NCBI RefSeq assembly: GCF_034670125.1
Contig: NZ_JAXMOC010000010.1
Location: 23,934-87,933 of the forward strand
Direction: 5' to 3'
DNA: 64,000 nucleotides
Origin: Maricaulis sp034670125
Lineage (GTDB): Bacteria > Pseudomonadota > Alphaproteobacteria > Caulobacterales > Maricaulaceae
In this document: positions 25,405 to 33,759 of the stretch, piece by piece
Position numbering within the stretch: the first letter of the stretch is position 1
How the letters are laid out: every line of letters starts with the position of its first letter
Translations under genes and position numbers: made by a program
The notes under the pieces: model-generated
The model's input: the letters and a program-made list of their open reading frames with translations, nothing else
What the model was told of the DNA's origin: nothing
Database searches by the model: none

Positions 25405-26547
25405 ATGACCGTTTTTCCCTACCAGATCCACGCCACCGACGGCGCCGCCCGTACCGGCGTCCTCAAGACCACACGCGGCGATATCCGCACGCCGGCCTTC
25501 ATGCCGGTCGGCACGGCGGCGACGGTCAAGGCGCTCTACATGGACCAGGTCAAGGCGACCGGCGCCGACATCATTCTTGGCAATACCTATCACTTGATGC
25601 TGCGCCCCGGTGCCGAGCGGGTGAAACGCCTTGGAGGGCTGCACAAGTTTTCGACCTGGCAGGGCCCGATGCTGACCGATAGTGGCGGCTTCCAGGTCTG
25701 GTCCCTGTCCAAGCTGCGCAAGATGACCGAGGAGGGGGTGACGTTCCGCTCCCATATCGACGGGTCCGAGCACAATCTCACCCCGGAGCGCTCGATCGAG
25801 ATCCAGGCCGATCTCTTGGGTGCCGACATCTCCATGCAGCTGGATGAATGCACGCCCTTTGGCTGTTCCGAAAAGGAAGCGCGCACCAGCATGGAGCTCT
25901 CCATCCGCTGGGGGCAGCGCTCCAAGGTCGCCTTCGGGACCCGCGACAGCCAGGCCCTGTTCGGCATCGTCCAGGGTTCGGTGTTCGAAAACCTGCGCCG
26001 CGAGAGCGCCGAGCGCCTGATCGAGACCGGTTATGACGGCTATGCCATTGGCGGCCTGGCGGTCGGTGAGGGCTTCGAGAAGATGTGCGATGTGCTCGAT
26101 TTCACGACGCCGCACCTGCCCACCGCGCGGCCACGTTATCTGATGGGTGTTGGCAAGCCGATTGATCTGGTGGAAGCCGTCGCCCGCGGTGTGGACATGT
26201 TCGACTGCGTCCTGCCGACCCGTTCGGGGCGCCATGGCCAGGCCTGGTCGGATCATGGCCCGATCAATATCAAGCGCGCCGAGTTCGCCGAGGATGACAG
26301 CCCGCTCAATCCGGACATCGATTGCCCGGCCAGCCGGGATTATTCGAAGGCCTATCTCCACCATCTCTTCCGGGCCGGAGAATATCTCTCGGCCATGCTG
26401 CTCTCCTGGCATAATATCGCCTACTTCCAGCACCTGACGGCGCGCATGCGCGTGGCCATCGCGGCGGGGGAGTTTGAGGCGTTCCGGCGGGAGTTCCGGG
26501 GCAAGTGGGAGCAGGGGGAAGCACAACGTGCCAAGGCGAACAACTAG
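25405..26547 (+). CDS. tgt: tRNA-guanine transglycosylase
   Basis: Tgt swaps guanine at tRNA position 34 for preQ1. The 380-residue protein has the substrate pocket LTDSGGFQVWSL, the FGIVQGSVFENLR and AIGGLAVGEG segments, and the nucleophile loop GVDMFDCVLPTRSGRHG. The usual zinc site C-x-C-x2-C...H is only half present: it reads I305-x-C307-x2-S310 with H336 kept. The ATG at 25405 is favoured. It works with queA, and its end overlaps the small lipoprotein gene. Confidence 0.97.
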   Translation: MTVFPYQIHATDGAARTGVLKTTRGDIRTPAFMPVGTAATVKALYMDQVKATGADIILGNTYHLMLRPGAERVKRLGGLHKFSTWQGPMLTDSGGFQVWSLSKLRKMTEEGVTFRSHIDGSEHNLTPERSIEIQADLLGADISMQLDECTPFGCSEKEARTSMELSIRWGQRSKVAFGTRDSQALFGIVQGSVFENLRRESAERLIETGYDGYAIGGLAVGEGFEKMCDVLDFTTPHLPTARPRYLMGVGKPIDLVEAVARGVDMFDCVLPTRSGRHGQAWSDHGPINIKRAEFAEDDSPLNPDIDCPASRDYSKAYLHHLFRAGEYLSAMLLSWHNIAYFQHLTARMRVAIAAGEFEAFRREFRGKWEQGEAQRAKANN

Positions 26548-27067
26548 CCTTATCCTGTGTGGCCTGATCGCCGGTTGCAACGGCGATGCCGGAACGAGCA
26601 TTCCGCAGCCCGAGGTGGTTTTGGAGTTCAGGGTGGAGACGGAAACGATCCGTCACCGCATGCTGCCGGACCAGCGCGTTGATATCGCCATTGCCTGGGT
26701 CCGGAACACATCGACCGGTGCGGTTTGTTTTGAAAGGCCGGGGTGGGGCGAAAGTCGCGAGCTGCGCTTCTTCTATCCGACAGGGGCGCCGGTCTCCTAC
26801 ATGGACCCTTGCGACAGCCTCGATTTCGGGCTGGTAACCTGTCCGACCTCGATGTGGCCTTTTCGCAGGGTCGAGCCCGGATCTGAGATTCCGGTTCTCG
26901 CGTCCAACAACCTGCACCGGAATGCACGCTTTGAGTTGAACGGGAGGCTGTCCTACTGGGCGTGTGATGAGGCCGGGCCGCCCGCAAACAGGCGGGTCGC
27001 GCAGCAGGTTGTAGAGCTCGCGTTCGATTTCCCGGACCTGCCAGCCAGTGATGGCGGGGAACCATGA
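26528..27067 (+). CDS. Small predicted lipoprotein, unknown function
   Basis: The GTG at 26528 follows a GGGGGA site and overlaps the end of tgt by 20 bases. The 179-residue product has the lipobox LIAGC (Cys at about 17). The mature part resembles a beta-sandwich (VVLEFRVETETIRHRMLPDQ and the WVRNTSTGAVCFERPG segment) with four more cysteines. No family was recognised. Its TGA overlaps the ATG of the acetyltransferase gene, so tgt, this gene and the next are probably co-transcribed. Confidence 0.7.
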   Translation: MPRRTTSLILCGLIAGCNGDAGTSIPQPEVVLEFRVETETIRHRMLPDQRVDIAIAWVRNTSTGAVCFERPGWGESRELRFFYPTGAPVSYMDPCDSLDFGLVTCPTSMWPFRRVEPGSEIPVLASNNLHRNARFELNGRLSYWACDEAGPPANRRVAQQVVELAFDFPDLPASDGGEP

Positions 27068-27585
27068 CGAAGGTGGCGAAGCTCGCGGCCAGTGATGTGA
27101 GCTCGCAGTCAGCTGACTTCTCCCACCTTCTCATCGACTGCGTTCAGGCTGGCGCCTCGATCGGCTTCATGGCTTCGCTTGACGACAGTGCCGCCCGGGG
27201 CTTCTGGACCGGCATTGCCGACAAGGTTGAAGCCGGCGACCGCACACTCTGGGCCGCCCGCGACGATGATACCGGTGCGCTACTGGGCACTGTCCAACTC
27301 GTCACCGGCCTGCCCGACAACCAGCCCCATCGCGGCGATGTGGCCAAGCTGATGGTCTCACCAGATGCCCGGCGGCGCGGCGTGGCTGACGCGCTGATGG
27401 CGGCGCTGGAGCGTCATGCCCGTGAGACCGGGCTGCGCACGCTCGTCCTCGACACCGTGACCGGTTCGCCGGCCGAGGCGCTCTATCGCAAGCGCGGCTG
27501 GGTCGAGGTCGGAGCGGTGCCGGACTATGCGCTGTTTCCGGATGGCAGCCCTTGCTCGACGACCTTCTTTTACAAGACGCTTTGA
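27064..27585 (+). CDS. GNAT-family N-acetyltransferase
   Basis: The 173-residue protein has the GNAT fold. The acetyl-CoA loop is in VSPDARRRGVADALMAALERHA (motif A, R-R-x-G-x-A), and LVLDTVTGSPAEALYRKRGWVEVG forms the C-terminal part. It probably acetylates a small molecule or antibiotic-like amine, but the substrate cannot be told. It is coupled to the upstream lipoprotein through an ATGA overlap. Confidence 0.88.
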   Translation: MTKVAKLAASDVSSQSADFSHLLIDCVQAGASIGFMASLDDSAARGFWTGIADKVEAGDRTLWAARDDDTGALLGTVQLVTGLPDNQPHRGDVAKLMVSPDARRRGVADALMAALERHARETGLRTLVLDTVTGSPAEALYRKRGWVEVGAVPDYALFPDGSPCSTTFFYKTL

Positions 27586-27690
27586 CCGTTCATTGAGGCT
27601 GTCTCCCGGCCAGCGATGAATGGGGCGGTGTGGCGCGCATGGCGCCGCTGCGTGCTCCGGGATGTTGACCGGACTCCCGCCCATAAAGGT

Positions 27691-27716
27691 GCCCCCGGGT
27701 TGGGGGACCCGGGGGC
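27691..27716. terminator. GC-rich hairpin between convergent genes
   Basis: GCCCCCGGGT pairs perfectly with ACCCGGGGGC around a six-base loop. It lies between the acetyltransferase and the convergent PRC-barrel gene. There is no T-run, so it may block transcription from both sides only partly. Confidence 0.5.
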
Positions 27717-27773
27717 TGAAGGGGCTTCAGTTGGGGATAAGCGGCCTGAAGCCCGTTCGGGGCAGGGGCGCCC

Positions 27774-28364
27774 TTACCGGTTGGAGCCGGACGGGCCGTC
27801 GTCGAGCTCCTGGATATTCTCGTTGTCACCATAATCCGTGTCCGACAGCGGGAACTCGCTGGCCGCATCCTCGTTGAAGCGCGGCAAGGCTTCATACTCG
27901 GCGCGGGTATAGTCGATCACCGCGACCGGGCGACGACCGTCCGGCGCAAAGGAGACCTGCGAGGCATCGATCTGGACCTCGTGGCCACCGATATCCATCC
28001 AGCCGCCAGCCTCGACCACAATGGCCTCGACATCGCCCTCGGCGGTCAGGCGGACCCGTTCGATCTCGCCCAGGCGGCCACCATCCTTGGTGTGCACACG
28101 CAGGCCGACCCAGTGGTGGTCATCGGTATAGGGCGCACGGTCGAGGTCGGAATTGTCCCACGCCTCCACGGCCGCCCGGAACAGGTCATTGTCCTGGATG
28201 AAGCTTGAACGCTGGGGCGCGTTGGCCTGCCCCTCCACTTCAATCACGTCGTCAGGCGCGGGTTGGGCCTGTTGTGCCAGGCTGGCGGCACCGACAAGCG
28301 CGAGGCTGCCGCCGGTTGCCGCAGTCACGGCGAAAACTCGGGTCAGTTCGAAAAGGCGTGTCAT
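27774..28364 (-). CDS. Exported PRC-barrel domain protein
   Basis: The 196-residue protein has a signal peptide (cleavage near SLAQQ) and a PRC-barrel-like beta domain at about 80-155 (WVGLRVHTKDGGRLGEIERV, EAIVVEAGGWMDIGGHEVQI). The tail is acidic. The ribosome site GGAGGTCTTC precedes the ATG at 28364. PRC barrels act in RNA processing, photosynthetic centres and stress proteins. The exported form here is probably an envelope stress or desiccation protein, which is inference only. Confidence 0.82.
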   Translation of the reverse strand: MTRLFELTRVFAVTAATGGSLALVGAASLAQQAQPAPDDVIEVEGQANAPQRSSFIQDNDLFRAAVEAWDNSDLDRAPYTDDHHWVGLRVHTKDGGRLGEIERVRLTAEGDVEAIVVEAGGWMDIGGHEVQIDASQVSFAPDGRRPVAVIDYTRAEYEALPRFNEDAASEFPLSDTDYGDNENIQELDDGPSGSNR

Positions 28365-28499
28365 GAAGACCTCCTTGTTTGTCCAACATCCGGCCGACAG
28401 GGCCGGGAATGACGACAGGGATCGTCGCCATTGAGGAGGACAACGCAGGGCGTGGGGATTTTCTTCCCGCGTCTTGCATGACAATTTTGCAAGGTGAAC

Positions 28500-29132
28500 C
28501 TAGTGGTCGTGATCGTCCTCGACCAGGCCATAGGCTTCAAAGGCCCGCCGCATCTGCGCCGGTGGACAGCCGAAACCGTCATACAGACCGCGCAGATAGG
28601 CGCGTCGACGCTGGGCCATTTCCTGTTGCTCTCGAGCCTCCCGTTCAATGCGGCCGGCGCGGCCCAGGAAGCGCACCACCGGGCGCACAGGGTTCAATCC
28701 GACAATGGTCGAATGATAAAGGCCCCGCGCGCCATCCGCCGCCGCATCCGGCGCCTGGGAGACGATATGCGCCCCTTGCCCCATCCAGGTTTCGTGATCA
28801 TGCGCGTTTTCCTCGGCGAGGCGACGCTCTTCCTCGATGTCCGGCCCCAGCACGACCGTCAGGCGGGCAATGTCCTGGGCGACCGTCGAACAGCGGCGCG
28901 GCGAGCCTTCACCGCCATAGGGCGTCGGCACGGTCTCTTCGCCTTCATCGACCATGACCCGGCCCGGACGTTCGCGCGGCAGGCCGACGGCGTCTTCCAG
29001 CGCCTCGGCCGTTTCCTCGCGGGCAAAGCTGCCGGCACTGCTTGCGGATTGTCGTGTTGAACTGCATGCGCTCGCGCTCAACGCCACGACGACACATGCC
29101 AACAGACTCAATCTTCCCCTCATGCGCTGCAT
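28500..29132 (-). CDS. Predicted lipoprotein, unknown function
   Basis: The start at 29132 (or 29123) gives about 210 residues with a lipoprotein signal ending in LSASACSS. The frame is open further upstream, but that part crosses the tRNA-Lys promoter and gene, so it is not used. The protein is hydrophilic and helical, with EEERRLAEENAHDHETWM and REAREQQEMAQRRRAYLRGL segments and the cysteine pair SPRRCST...FGCPPA. It diverges from tRNA-Lys. Confidence 0.72.
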   Translation of the reverse strand: MQRMRGRLSLLACVVVALSASACSSTRQSASSAGSFAREETAEALEDAVGLPRERPGRVMVDEGEETVPTPYGGEGSPRRCSTVAQDIARLTVVLGPDIEEERRLAEENAHDHETWMGQGAHIVSQAPDAAADGARGLYHSTIVGLNPVRPVVRFLGRAGRIEREAREQQEMAQRRRAYLRGLYDGFGCPPAQMRRAFEAYGLVEDDHDH

Positions 29133-29193
29133 TTTAATCCGCGATTGCGGCGAAATCTCATCAAAAATGCTGAAATCCGCAGTCAAACCCCGA

Positions 29194-29220
29194 TTGACCC
29201 TCCGGAATCGCCCGTATAGG
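29194..29220 (+). promoter_or_regulatory. Promoter candidate for tRNA-Lys
   Basis: TTGACC (29194-29199) and TATAGG (29215-29220) are separated by 15 bases, just 20 bases before the tRNA. The spacing is shorter than ideal but the position fits. Confidence 0.5.
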
Positions 29221-29240
29221 TTCCGCGCTCCTCGTTCGGG

Positions 29241-29316
29241 GAGCCGATAGCTCAGCTGGTAGAGCAACTGACTTTTAATCAGTAGGTCCAGGGTTCGAGC
29301 CCCTGTCGGCTCACCA
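29241..29316 (+). tRNA. tRNA-Lys (anticodon TTT)
   Basis: The 76-base cloverleaf has acceptor arms GAGCCGA/TCGGCTC, D-arm GCTCAGCTGGTAGAGC, anticodon stem CTGAC with loop TTTTAA around TTT, T-arm with GGTTCGAGCC, discriminator A and an encoded CCA. It reads lysine codons AAA and AAG. Confidence 0.97.
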
Positions 29317-29349
29317 CTCTTTTTATTTCATATTTTCAAGAGAGTGGTG
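29312..29349 (+). terminator. Inverted repeat starting in the tRNA-Lys 3' end
   Basis: CACCACTCT (29312-29320, including the CCA) pairs with AGAGTGGTG (29341-29349) around a 20-base AT-rich loop that begins with TTTTT. It may act as a terminator or compete with the mature tRNA end. There is no strong T-run after the right arm. Confidence 0.4.
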
Positions 29350-29519
29350 GCTCGGTGCACATAGCGCCAGAGTGAGAGTTATGCATCGCGCGGCTTTCCG
29401 GAATTCCGCAAAAATACGCGCGTCGCCCTGCTTTTCAGCCTCCCCCCCTTCGACACTTCACCTCCGTCATCACACGGCTTGTCCGAGGGGCCTCGTCCAC
29501 CCGCTCGACGGTGAAGCGC

Positions 29520-29560
29520 AGGTCCCCCGGATGAGCGCTGCGCGCTCCCCGTGGGATGAC
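29520..29560 (+). repeat. Dispersed intergenic repeat A, copy 2
   Basis: AGGTCCCCCGGATG, CGCTGCGCG and GGGATGAC match repeat A1 at 12754-12796 in the same orientation, with substitutions between the shared blocks. It sits in the 646-base gap 29317-29963, which contains only this, repeat B2 and no credible gene. Confidence 0.7.
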
Positions 29561-29719
29561 GACGGTGTGGGTGCGAAGCGGCCGACGCCTCGGCACACGC
29601 CTTCGGCTCCGCTCGTTTCCGGGCGCACGTGACTGAGCTCGCGCCTCCCATCCCGAAAACCGAGGGCAATGTCCCCGGGCCCGGATAGGGGGAGGATAAG
29701 TTTTTTGCTGCCAGACGCT

Positions 29720-29822
29720 TTCCCTCTCCCCTGGGAGAGGGGCAGGGTGAGGGGGAAGTCCCGGTGCCAGCAAGAGTTCCCCCTCATCCGCGCTACGCGC
29801 ACCTCCTCCCAAGGGAGAAGGA
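29720..29822 (+). repeat. Dispersed intergenic repeat B, copy 2
   Basis: The element starts CCCTCTCCCCTGGGAGAGG, has GGCAGGGTGAGGGGG and TTCCCCCTCATCCG in the middle and ends CCCAAGGGAGAAGGA. It matches copy 1 at 15751-15855 over its whole length with scattered changes in the centre. Confidence 0.8.
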
Positions 29823-29963
29823 GGGTGGTGCACGGCGGGGATAGGCGTGGCTTGCGCCGGAGCACTGGCATCCCGCCTACTGGAAAACCGGGGCCTGGCC
29901 GTGATCGGCTTGACCTGCCGGCCATACCGCCCCAGCCTCTCGGCCATAAACGGGGAGGGCTGC

Positions 29964-31673
29964 ATGCGTCTTGGATATCTGGCATTGGGATTGGCCGCCT
30001 TGGCGGTATCGGCGTGTTCGTCCGGCGAGGAGGTTGCCTTTGTGCCTGTGCCGGCCGGGGATCTCGTCCGTACGATCGCCCAGGGCGAGCTGGTTGGCTT
30101 CGAATCGGAACACGGCGCGTCGGCCTGGATGGCGGTGCCCTATGCCGCGCCGCCCGAGGGGGCGTTGCGCTGGCGCGCGCCGCGTCCGCCGCTGGCCTTC
30201 GAGGCACGGTTTGAGGCGCTGGAGGCCGGCGCTGTCTGTCCGCAGGTGACCAATTCCCTCAGTGCAGGCGAGGACTATGACACGGGCGTCCTGATCGGTG
30301 CCGAGGATTGCCTGACGCTGGACATCTATGCGCCGCGTGATGCGTCGCCGGACGATGAGCTGCCGGTGATGATGTGGATCCATGGCGGCGCCAATACCTG
30401 GGGCTCGTCCTCGGAATATGACGGCTCCAACCTGGCCAATGAGCGGGGCGTCATCATCGTGGCGGTGCAATACCGGCTCGGACCGCTCGGCTTTTTCGCC
30501 CATCCGGCGCTGCGGGCCGATGCGGAGATCCCGGACGATGCAGCCGGAAACTTCGCGCTGCTCGACCTGGTGGCGGCGCTGCAATGGGTCAGCGGCAATA
30601 TCGAGGCCTTTGGCGGTGATGCCGGCCGGGTAACAGTGTTCGGTGAGAGCGCCGGCGCCTACAATATCGCCGGCCTGATGGCGATGCCGCAGGCGCGCGG
30701 ACTGTTCCAGGGCGCCATCATGCAGAGCGGCGGGACGGCGTCGGTGCCGCTGGATATCGCCGAGAATGGCGGCGGTCTCGACGCGGTCGCCGGCCTGGCC
30801 GCCGGCGCGTCAATTGCCGGCCCGGATGCGACCGGGGAGGCCCTGCGTGCCGTCTCGCTGGCCGAGGTCTATGCACCCTATCGCGACGAAGACGGCGAGC
30901 TGACTTCCATGCCCCGCATGATCGAGGACGGGGTGACCTTGCGCGAAGGCGGCATCCTCGCTGCCGCCGAGGACCCGGACGGCTTCGCCCCGGTCCCGCT
31001 GATCACCGGCACCAATCGCGACGAGATGAAGCTCTATACGGTGTTTGACCCGCGCCTGACCCGGCGACTGGGCCCACTGGTCTGGCTGCGCGACCGTGAC
31101 ACGTATGAGGCGGTTGTCGAATACCCCAGCCGGATGTGGCGCTACAATGCGGTGGACGCGTTGCTGGACCGTCTGGTGGCTCATGGCCGCACGGATCTTT
31201 GGAGCTACCGTTTTGACTGGGACGAGGGTGGCTCGGTGCTGGTGACCAATACCGGCGAATTGCTGGGCGCCGCCCATGCGATGGAGATCCCGTTCGTGTT
31301 CAATCATTTCGAGTTGTTTGGCTCATTCGATCGAGTGCTGTTCAACGATCGCAATGCAGCCGGTCGTGCCGCCATTGCCGATGCCATGGGCGCGTACTGG
31401 GCGACATTTGCCGCGACCGGTCAGCCGGGTGGCGCGGCTGGCAACGGCGCGGACTGGCCGCGTTGGAACGAGGCCGGGGCGGCCTTGCGTTTTGATACGC
31501 CTGCCGATGGCGGCGTGGCGGTTTTCGAGCGCCTGGAAAGTCCGGTCGCGATTGCCGAGGCGCTGGCGGGGGACCGGCGGATAGACGACGCCACGCGATG
31601 CGCGATTGCCAATGGCATGACAGGGCGCCAAGCTGAACTGCAACCGGCCTTCGCGGGTGTGCTCGACTGCTGA
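29964..31673 (+). CDS. Type-B carboxylesterase, predicted lipoprotein
   Basis: The 569-residue alpha/beta hydrolase has a lipobox near VSACSS. It has the oxyanion segment MMWIHGGANTWGSSSEYD, the nucleophile elbow VFGESAGAYN, an acidic residue in GTNRDEMKLY and the catalytic His in LLGAAHAMEIPFVF. The family splits carboxylic esters. Being a lipoprotein, it should act at the envelope. The ATG at 29964 follows a GGGGAGGG site. It is probably a single-gene unit. Confidence 0.92.
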   Translation: MRLGYLALGLAALAVSACSSGEEVAFVPVPAGDLVRTIAQGELVGFESEHGASAWMAVPYAAPPEGALRWRAPRPPLAFEARFEALEAGAVCPQVTNSLSAGEDYDTGVLIGAEDCLTLDIYAPRDASPDDELPVMMWIHGGANTWGSSSEYDGSNLANERGVIIVAVQYRLGPLGFFAHPALRADAEIPDDAAGNFALLDLVAALQWVSGNIEAFGGDAGRVTVFGESAGAYNIAGLMAMPQARGLFQGAIMQSGGTASVPLDIAENGGGLDAVAGLAAGASIAGPDATGEALRAVSLAEVYAPYRDEDGELTSMPRMIEDGVTLREGGILAAAEDPDGFAPVPLITGTNRDEMKLYTVFDPRLTRRLGPLVWLRDRDTYEAVVEYPSRMWRYNAVDALLDRLVAHGRTDLWSYRFDWDEGGSVLVTNTGELLGAAHAMEIPFVFNHFELFGSFDRVLFNDRNAAGRAAIADAMGAYWATFAATGQPGGAAGNGADWPRWNEAGAALRFDTPADGGVAVFERLESPVAIAEALAGDRRIDDATRCAIANGMTGRQAELQPAFAGVLDC

Positions 31674-31786
31674 GATTGCCGGTCCGGGGATCGCATTTCA
31701 GGGCAACATGCAGCTGGTCGCCCCGGCTTGTCGCGTTATGCTGATCACGGCGGGGCATTCGGCCCGGCGCTGATTCGGTGTGCGCC

Positions 31787-33661
31787 ATGGACTCACTACT
31801 CTTGCAGGCTGCGATCTATCTGGGTGCCGGTCTGATTGTCGTCCCGATCGCCCACCGGCTCGGCCTCGGCTCGGTGCTGGGCTATTTGCTGGCCGGGGTC
31901 GCGATCGCGCCCCTGCTGGAACTGGTCGGTTCCAATCCGGAAAGCGTGCAGCATTTCGCCGAGTTCGGCGTGGTGATGATGCTGTTCCTGGTCGGGCTGG
32001 AACTGCAACCACGCGTGCTCTGGAACCTGCGGGTGCGGTTGTTCGGGTTGGGCGGTCTGCAGGTCGCCGTGACCACGGCGGCGGTCGCGGCTTTTTGCCT
32101 GGTGATCGGTCTCGACTGGCGGCTGGCCATCGCGCTGGGACTGATCTTCGCGCTCTCATCAACCGCTATCGTCCTGCAGACGCTGGGTGAGAAGGGCTGG
32201 CTGCGGACCGATGGCGGCCAGTCCGCCTTCTCGGTTCTCCTGTTCCAGGACATCGCGGTGATCCCGATGCTGGCGCTGATGCCCTTTCTGGCGCTGCCCG
32301 ATCTGGCCGGCAGTGCGACCGACATAGCCGGCCACGGCAGTGCGGACAGCACACCCTTCTCGCATCTGCCGGCCTGGGGGCAGGGTCTGGTCACGCTGGG
32401 TGTGGTTGGCGGGATCGTCCTGGGTGGACGATACCTGACCCGCCCGGCCTTCCGCATCATCGCGCGTACCGGACAGCACGAGCTGTTCCTGTCAGCCGCC
32501 CTGTTTCTCGTGATCGGCATCGCGGTCCTGATGAGCGCCGTCGGCCTGTCTCCGGCCCTGGGCACATTCCTCGCCGGCGTGCTGCTGGCCGAGAGCGAAT
32601 ACCGGCACGAGCTGGTCAGCGATCTGGACCCGTTCAAGGGGCTCCTGCTGGGCGTGTTCTTCATAACCGTCGGCGCCGGCATGGAGTTCGAGCTGCTGGG
32701 CGCTCACCCCGGCCTGATCATCGGACTGACCCTGGCCTTGATCGGGGTAAAGGGGCTGATCTTGCTGGGGCTGGCCTTTGCCTTCCGGATGGAGGGGCGG
32801 GCGCGATGGCTGTTCACCTTCTCGCTGGCGCAGAGCGGCGAGTTCGGATTTGTCCTCCTGGCCTTCGCCAGCGGGGTTGATGTGATACCGCCGGAGATCG
32901 CCGGCATTGCCGGGCTGGTCGTCGCCCTGTCGATGATGGCGACGCCGCTGATCATGATCGTCTTTGAACGCTGGGTCTCGCCGCGCGTGCGTCGCTCGGC
33001 CTCGCCCGAGCGCGAGGAGGACATGATCGAGGAGGAGGCTCCGGTGATTATCGCCGGGATGGGGCGGTTCGGACAGATCATCCAGCGCATGCTGGTCATG
33101 GATGGCTACAAACCGGTGGTCCTGGACAATTCCGCCGAACATATCGATGGCCTGCGCAAGTTCGGCATCCAGGTCTATTACGGCAATGCGATGCGGCCCG
33201 GCCTGCTCGAGGCGGCAGGGATCGCCCGCGCCAAACTCCTCGTTGTCTGTACCGACAATCGTGAGCGGGCGGTCGAGCTGGTCCATCACGTCAAGCAACG
33301 CTACAGCCAGGTCTATGTGATCGCCCGGGCAGCCAGTCGGGAGCATGTCTACCAGTTGCGCGCCGCCGGCGCCGACCTCGCGATCCGCGAAATGTTCGGG
33401 TCCTCGCTCGATGCAGCACGCCGGTCGCTGGAAGTCTTGGGTGAAAGCCCGGATCGGGCCCGTCGCAAAAGCGAAGCCTTCGCCCGTCATGACGAAGAAA
33501 GCCTGCAGCAATTGTTCGAGGTCTGGGACGCCGATACCGACGTGTTCGACAATGAGGCCTACATGGAGAAGGCGCGATCGCGGGTTGTTTCGCTGGAGGA
33601 GCTCATGGCCGAGGACATCGGGGATCCGGACGAGCGACGGCCTGACGGCGCGCCGGACTGA
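31787..33661 (+). CDS. CPA2-family cation:proton antiporter with TrkA-N domain (KefB/KefC-like)
   Basis: The 624-residue protein has about 12 membrane helices over residues 1-385, with antiporter motifs (HRLGLGSVLGYLLAGVAIAP, EFGVVMMLFLVGLE, QDIAVIPMLALM). A cytoplasmic NAD-binding TrkA-N domain follows from about 410 (IAGMGRFGQIIQRM). This layout is typical of glutathione-regulated potassium efflux systems. No ancillary KefF/KefG gene is adjacent. It probably exchanges K+ or Na+ for protons. Confidence 0.92.
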   Translation: MDSLLLQAAIYLGAGLIVVPIAHRLGLGSVLGYLLAGVAIAPLLELVGSNPESVQHFAEFGVVMMLFLVGLELQPRVLWNLRVRLFGLGGLQVAVTTAAVAAFCLVIGLDWRLAIALGLIFALSSTAIVLQTLGEKGWLRTDGGQSAFSVLLFQDIAVIPMLALMPFLALPDLAGSATDIAGHGSADSTPFSHLPAWGQGLVTLGVVGGIVLGGRYLTRPAFRIIARTGQHELFLSAALFLVIGIAVLMSAVGLSPALGTFLAGVLLAESEYRHELVSDLDPFKGLLLGVFFITVGAGMEFELLGAHPGLIIGLTLALIGVKGLILLGLAFAFRMEGRARWLFTFSLAQSGEFGFVLLAFASGVDVIPPEIAGIAGLVVALSMMATPLIMIVFERWVSPRVRRSASPEREEDMIEEEAPVIIAGMGRFGQIIQRMLVMDGYKPVVLDNSAEHIDGLRKFGIQVYYGNAMRPGLLEAAGIARAKLLVVCTDNRERAVELVHHVKQRYSQVYVIARAASREHVYQLRAAGADLAIREMFGSSLDAARRSLEVLGESPDRARRKSEAFARHDEESLQQLFEVWDADTDVFDNEAYMEKARSRVVSLEELMAEDIGDPDERRPDGAPD

Positions 33662-33759
33662 AGCCGGTGGCTCACCCCTCGACGGGCGTCGGGGCACGGG
33701 TTACATCCGGCCGCCAAAATGATTAACGTAGGGTCGGAATGGACAGGGGCGACCGCGTG

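Noticed and set aside
29241..29350. tRNA-Lys as an integration site of a mobile element
   Set aside because: No integrase and no repeated tRNA 3' end was seen downstream. The short inverted repeat explains the similarity to the tRNA end.
29847..29963. Upstream extension of the carboxylesterase frame
   Set aside because: The extension has no signal or ribosome site. ATG 29964 gives a clean lipoprotein signal and follows GGGGAGGG.
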